Positions 58,957 through 64,000 of a DNA stretch of 64,000 nt are shown one piece after another. The stretch is from Hysterangium stoloniferum (taxonomy: Eukaryota > Basidiomycota > Agaricomycetes > Hysterangiales > Hysterangiaceae). Numbering within the stretch: position 1 is the first letter of the stretch; every line of letters starts with the position of its first letter. A program made the position numbers and the translations under genes. Below the pieces are notes generated by a model. It was not told the origin of the DNA and did not search any database. It saw only the letters and a list, made by a program, of their open reading frames with translations. Location of the stretch: the NCBI GenBank assembly GCA_015178975.1, contig WHVD01000193.1, forward strand, positions 81,801 to 145,800, written 5' to 3'.

Positions 58957-60168
58957 ATGACCACTGGCAAGAACCAAACGCCGAGATCCTCTGTGATCCC
59001 GAGTAGTTCAAAACCTCATCAAAGACCTGCAAGTCTGGAACCACCCCGTAACGTCACCATGAGGAAATCTTCGTTGACTTTTCAAGAACCAGCTCCTTCC
59101 GGAAGTCCCGTCGAAGCAGTAGCTGGACCGTCAACGGATGCCCCTCCAAGTCCATGAGAAGAACATCCGTCAACTGAGCAGTTGAACATCCCCGGAGCTA
59201 AGGTTTCAATTACCCGTGCTTCTGAACCCGTTCTCTCGTTCCTGCCTAAACAGGTCATCCTTAAGCAATTCTTTAGGGGTCATATGATTTACGCCCAGCC
59301 CATCGACTTACAATGGGATGCGTACTACGCCGATCGAATTTCTGCGGATCAGGTTACTCCCTTTGTGGAGGAGTACAATACGGACTACCCCCTCTTACCG
59401 GTGACTGTAGCAGTCTGGTTAGGTCGTTATCAGGCTATTTTATCGGCGCAAGATCTATTCACACGACCTGGAACCCTTGAGGATCTAACTCGCTCGATCC
59501 CCAAATGGTCGAGCGAAGTTACTTCTGTTATGGAAGGAGGGAGGACGATTCTTAAACAAGAAGTGTTCTCTTCATTCCTCGAAGTGCTCCACATGCACGA
59601 TGACGTGTTACAAATCCTTCACGTCCTACTCGGTGGGGATCACATCATCTTCAAAGTCGACTACCAGTATATATACATTTGGATGCTGGAGGAGTCTCTT
59701 AACGGGATTACTCGGAATTCTTCGTTTGCGTATTTCACTTTAAGGGGTCGGTTAAGGCGAAATCAGAGAAGACTCGATAAGATGGTTTTGGAAGTGCTTT
59801 ACCCTTATGGTGATTCCATCCAGGTACCCGATTTGCCCATCTCCACAACAAGTTCGTTTGTTTGTACCCTGAATGGCTCTCCCGACACTCGTTTCCTTCA
59901 TTTGCTCAATCGTCCCATTATTTTGCAAGACTTCCCATCTGACATGAGGATGCAGGTGGCGGAACGTCTTCAGGAAAAAGGAATGGAAATATGCATCCCC
60001 CTCTATCAGCCTCAACCTCGTCGACCTTTGAATACGGTCGAAATCGAGAGAGGGATTGCGACGGAACCTAGCCCTACCCCCCAACAGGAAATTCACCGCT
60101 CTCGCGTCGTGTTCGAATGAATCCCTGGCAATATGAATGTGGGTGATGAACCAACTATGACTAGAAAT
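58957..60168 (+). pseudogene. Upstream ORF of the gypsy element, unknown, with in-frame TGA codons
   Basis: Starts with ATG 76 bases after the LTR (MTTGKNQTPRSSVIPSSS). It reads through a Ser/Pro-rich stretch to TGA at 59155-59157, continues in the same frame through 312 codons (IPGAKVSITRASEPVLSFLP, IYAQPIDLQWDAYYADRIS, VEIERGIATEPSP) to TGA at 60118-60120, and to another TGA at 60166-60168. No family recognised; it is helix-rich and acidic/basic mixed. The gag domain lies only after it, in the same frame. So this is an extra N-terminal module, or a separate ORF, now broken by point mutations. Confidence 0.75.
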
Positions 60169-63100
60169 TGATCAGTCGCCAACAGGGGTCGACCGTCTTT
60201 CTCCACTGCATTCACCGAGGGTATAGCTGGTCAGGTTGCTGGTCGAGGATCGCTGAATCCAGTCGATCCTCGCCATTCCCTGCCGATCTCCTCCAACCCT
60301 TTTCTGCCATCAGGAGGACCTCCTAGTAATTCATCTGGGAGTTCTAGTACCTCAAGCTATGGAGGGAATTCGGGATGTGGGGGGCGTCACGGTAGAGTAC
60401 CTAACTCTCCCTTTCAAACTCCGATGCAGCCTCGAGCCAGCACACCTATCGATGACTTACCTAAGGATAAAAGGATCGCTCTTAACACCAACGACATCAA
60501 GATCAAATGGTCAGACCTTCCCGAATACAATGGGACTCAATCCAAGGCATTGGATTACATCATGGACATTATGAGCCTCTCGGAGATCTCTGACTCCATG
60601 AGTACATTGTTGGGAGTCGCTCTGCCAAGACGACTCACCGGTGGTGCTAAGATCTGGTGGAGCACCCTAGACTGTGAACATCGCACTGAATTTAGTCGAT
60701 CTCACGGATCGTTTCTTTGGGGCATCATAGAAGGATTACTAGGAACTCGTTGGCATGAATCCTTGGCTCTAGAATGGGAAGCCATGAAGTTTCAACAGGC
60801 CGGTCACAATCATGAGACACCTGTTCATTACATTCAGCGAAGGGTCAAGCTCTATCGATTCTTGTACGGGTTCCACCAAAACCAGAAGGACGAAACGCAC
60901 AGACTTATCCTGACACTACCCACGGAATGGCTTTATCTTCTACAGGGACAACCTATCGACAACATCATGAGCCTACAGACTTATGCGAACAATTTACAAG
61001 AGGCTCTGATTAACGCTTGGGTTCAAACACATCGAGAACGTTATCGGTTTCAGAAACCCAGAGTCATGATCGCCGAGCAAGACGAGTCGGATCCCTGGCA
61101 TGAGGAGGAGCACTCTGGAAAAATCGACTCCACTAATCGAGGCCACGTCCTCCTCGGCGAACTTGAGGATAAAACCGCCCCTAGGAGATCGAACGCTAAG
61201 CAGGGTAAGAAACACGGCAAGTTCTTTTTCGAACGAAGTGACAAGAAAAGCATCGCCAAGCCTCTGAAGGAGTGTTGGATTTGTGGGAGCTTAGAGCATT
61301 TCAAGATCGACTGCCCCCATGCGGGCAGGATGTCACACTATGTCTCTATTAACAAGTGCTCCGCGCAGAACCCAATGGAGGAGGCGGAAGATCAAAGGGC
61401 TTATGAAACGGTTTATGGATTAAGTGTACAGGGACAAGTACATAACATTGATGAGGAATCAATTTTCATTTCTGTCTACCTTCCTCAGCCAGAGGACAAC
61501 ATCGTTTCAGATGTGAAAGCATCCTCGAATGAGAATGAGACATCACAAGTTTATGTTTCTATATCAGACCATGATTTTCTCGAGAAAGGAGACTGGCTAG
61601 ATGCTCATCATCAGAACCGTGAAGGTCTGACTGAGATGAGAGTTTTATCGCGACCTGAACCTCCCACCATTGAGGAAATCGTTGACGAGGACGCATTTAT
61701 GAACCGATCTAAGGAAATAAGTCAGACCTACGTCATAGAAGACCCCTCTGAGTCAGAGGGATCGGAGGAGGAGAGCTTCCCCTTTGACCCAGGGCAATTA
61801 CCTGACTTAATTCCTTGCGATGAGTCAGACTCTGAAGCGGACGACTTTATTTCGAATGCTCCCAAAGTACCTAATGGTAGACGTATCAGGAGGGACATCA
61901 AACTGGCTGCAAGAAAAGAAAGCAAAAGACCTAGAATTCAATACCCCCGATCCAGTCGACTTATGAAAGAGGATTCGACTATTATCTATCGCAGAAGGGA
62001 CCCTCCGGGTGGATATTCCAGTATTGGGATTTCAGCATTACACGTCTATGGACGCGTAGGGAATTCAGAAGCCTCAAATCCTATTAAAATCAGGCTGGAC
62101 GCCGGAGCTGACCTCTCCTTAATCTCGGAAGATTTCTATAAGGAACTAGAGGACCGCCCTAAACTCAAGCAAGGACTCAAGCTGCGCCTCGTACAACTTA
62201 CCGGTAATGCCAAAGTATTAGGATACGTCAACGTCCCCATTTATCTCGAGGACGACACTGGTATACTCCTCAAATTTACCGCCGAGACATACATTGTCCG
62301 AGGTATGACCATCCCGATCCTTCTTGGAGAAGACTTTCACGTGAACTATGAGATCGGGACACTGCGAGACCAACCGCTGGGTTCCAGATTGATTTTACCT
62401 GGGAGAGCAGGATCTATTCCAGCCAGTTCTTCCAAGGACCCGCAGCCTTTAACCTTTTCAATTAGCAAGATCCCCTTTGAGGAATTAGCCAATGACTCGT
62501 CTGAATTGACTTCCAAACCAGACAAAGGAGTGCGTACTGAAAGAGTCGCACGGGCCTCACAAGATTGTACTATAGAACCGGAATCAGCTCGATTAGTACC
62601 AATCTTTGTAGGAGATCTTATTGGTGACCAATGGATAGTCGAGGGAGTTGTCTTACAGAATGACGATGGGAGTATACTAGCTGCTCCCACCACCGCCATC
62701 TCTAGGGAACGTGCCGTGATACCTCTTGCTAATCCCTCTCTGATGCCAAGAATCATCAGACGAGGGGAAACCATTGGATTAATTCACGACGTGAACAAAT
62801 GGGCCCAGACTCCTAGATCTTCGACTGAGAGGGCATCGATGCAGTCGATGGCAACCAAGATCGCCCATCTCGTCGAAAGTCTATCAAGAATAGAAGAGGA
62901 ACGTGTCCTTAATCCTCAATCTTCCGGGCTGCCCCTGGAATGGGAACTTGCAGACGATTTCGACCCGGCAGGCCCCAAAACGTCAGAAGTTGCCACCACA
63001 GAAACGTTTCACGTGGAAGATCTGCATAAGCTAGTTAATTTAGGTCCTGACATCCCTACCGACGTCTCCTCCCGCTTGGAGTCAGTATTAACTAAGAACG

Positions 63101-63807
63101 TCCTAGCTTTTGGAGTAGACGGGCGCTTAGGACAAGTAGATGTCAAGGTCAATGTCCCCTTAAAAGATGGCGCACAACCTATCTCAATGTCAATGTTTCC
63201 AACCTCCCCGGCTAATAGGAAAGTCATTGACGAACAAATGGACACTTGGTTCCAACAGGGAGTGATTGAACCGTCCAAGAGTCCTTGGGGGGTGCCAGCC
63301 TTTGTCGTCTATCGCAACGGGAAACCACGAGTAGTGATTGACTATAGAAAGTTGAACAGCCTAACAATTCCCGATGAATTTCCGCTGCCGCGTCAATTGG
63401 AAATAATGCAAGCGCTCTCGGGATCCAACATCTTATCTTCCTTCGATGCACTAGCTGGTTTTACCCAACTTGAAATGTTAGAGGAAGATAAGCCGAAGAC
63501 AGCCTTCAGATCCCATCGAGGACTGTGGCAATTCCGGAGAATGCCCTTTGGACTTCGTAATGGACCTTCTATATTCCAAAGGGTTATGCAAACCGTACTT
63601 GCACCCTACTTATGGATATTCTGCCTAGTTTATATTGACGACATCGTGATCTTTTCTAAGACATGGGACGATCATCTAGAGCATTTGGACCAGGTCCTAC
63701 AAGCCATCATTGCAGTGGGAATCACTCTCTCGCCCAAAAAGTGCTACGTGGGGTATAATTCGATTCTACTACTAGGACATAAGGTGTCTAGACTCGGCTT
63801 TTTTTGA
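60169..63807 (+). pseudogene. Ty3/gypsy gag-pol: gag, zinc knuckle, protease, reverse transcriptase
   Basis: One frame from 60169 to a TGA at 63805. After a Ser/Gly-rich segment, MQPRASTP at 60424 begins the clear gag: WSDLPEYNGTQSKALDYIMD, WWSTLDCEHRTEF, RWHESLALEWEAMKFQQAGH, VHYIQRRVKLYRFLYGF. A CCHC knuckle follows, CWICGSLEHFKIDC, then an acidic linker, and a retropepsin with IRLDAGADLSLIS and ILLGEDFHVNY. The reverse transcriptase has SPWGVPAFVVYRNGKPRVVI, RMPFGLRNGPSIFQRVM and YIDDIVIFSK. A run of seven T at 63800-63806 ends the frame; beyond it the RT continues in another frame. Confidence 0.92.
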
Positions 63808-64000
63808 CCCATCAAGAAAAGGTCGCCGCTATATTGGAATTAGCCATGCCTTCTAAGATAGCAGACCTTCAACGTTTTCTCAGAATGGTTCTGTACTTCT
63901 CTGCTTACATACCATTCTACTCCTGGACGGTTGCTCCACTTTTCAACCTCTTAAAGAAAGGCGTTCGTTGGCATTGGGATTCAGAACACACCCGAGCTTT
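63808..64000 (+). pseudogene. Continuation of gypsy RT in a shifted frame, cut by the window edge
   Basis: THQEKVAAILELAMPSKIAD, LQRFLRMVLYFSAYIPFYS and FNLLKKGVRWHWDSEHT are the RT thumb and connection region of the same element, one base out of frame with the upstream part. RNase H, integrase and the 3' LTR must lie to the right. Confidence 0.9.

Overview
The window looks like a piece of a filamentous basidiomycete genome, most likely an Agaricomycete. Genes are cut by many short introns (about 43-80 nt, mostly GT-AG). Several gene types are common in those fungi: a tandem TKL-type kinase, a DOMON-cytochrome b561 protein, and an ArAE_2/FUSC-type membrane protein. The flanks are packed with Ty1/copia, Ty3/gypsy and Tc1/mariner elements. 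All exon models were read by eye from splice signals, reading phase and family resemblance; nothing was aligned by computer.

Layout. (1) 1-10008 is a Ty1/copia element entering from the left. Its pol frame is interrupted by a Ty3/gypsy chromovirus relic (2143-9509, target duplication ATGGC), and that element's 5' LTR carries a solo LTR of another family (2615-3876, target duplication TACCC). (2) 10009-11439 is a decayed spacer with a 7 x 17 bp repeat. (3) 11440-44621 is a gene island: mitochondrial carrier (-, splice donors decaying), pseudokinase-kinase (+), an unknown 225-aa protein (+), ribosomal protein uS2/RPS0 (+), DOMON-b561 protein (-), API5-like protein (-), ArAE_2/FUSC-type protein (-), secreted aspartic protease (+), a 114-aa four-exon protein (-), glycerol-phosphate acyltransferase (+), two disordered proteins (-/+), and a C2H2 zinc-finger protein (-). 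(4) 44622-64000 is a deep nest of solo LTRs from four families, two Tc1/mariner families, and at the right edge a large gypsy element (LTR 58254-58880, then gag-protease-RT) that runs out of the window.

How it works together. The island genes are a mixture of housekeeping genes (translation, lipid synthesis, mitochondrial transport) and environment-facing genes (secreted protease, redox membrane protein, transporter-like membrane protein, signalling kinase). I see no operon-like or cluster logic beyond one divergent promoter (31685-31914). The most notable items are a JAK-like pseudokinase-plus-kinase protein with an N-myristoylation motif, a chromovirus with nearly identical LTRs but a wrecked interior (so probably moved in trans), a Tc1 element placed at the tip of a palindromic foldback of a second Tc1 family, and a gypsy element whose gag-pol is preceded by about 400 codons of unrecognised same-frame sequence.
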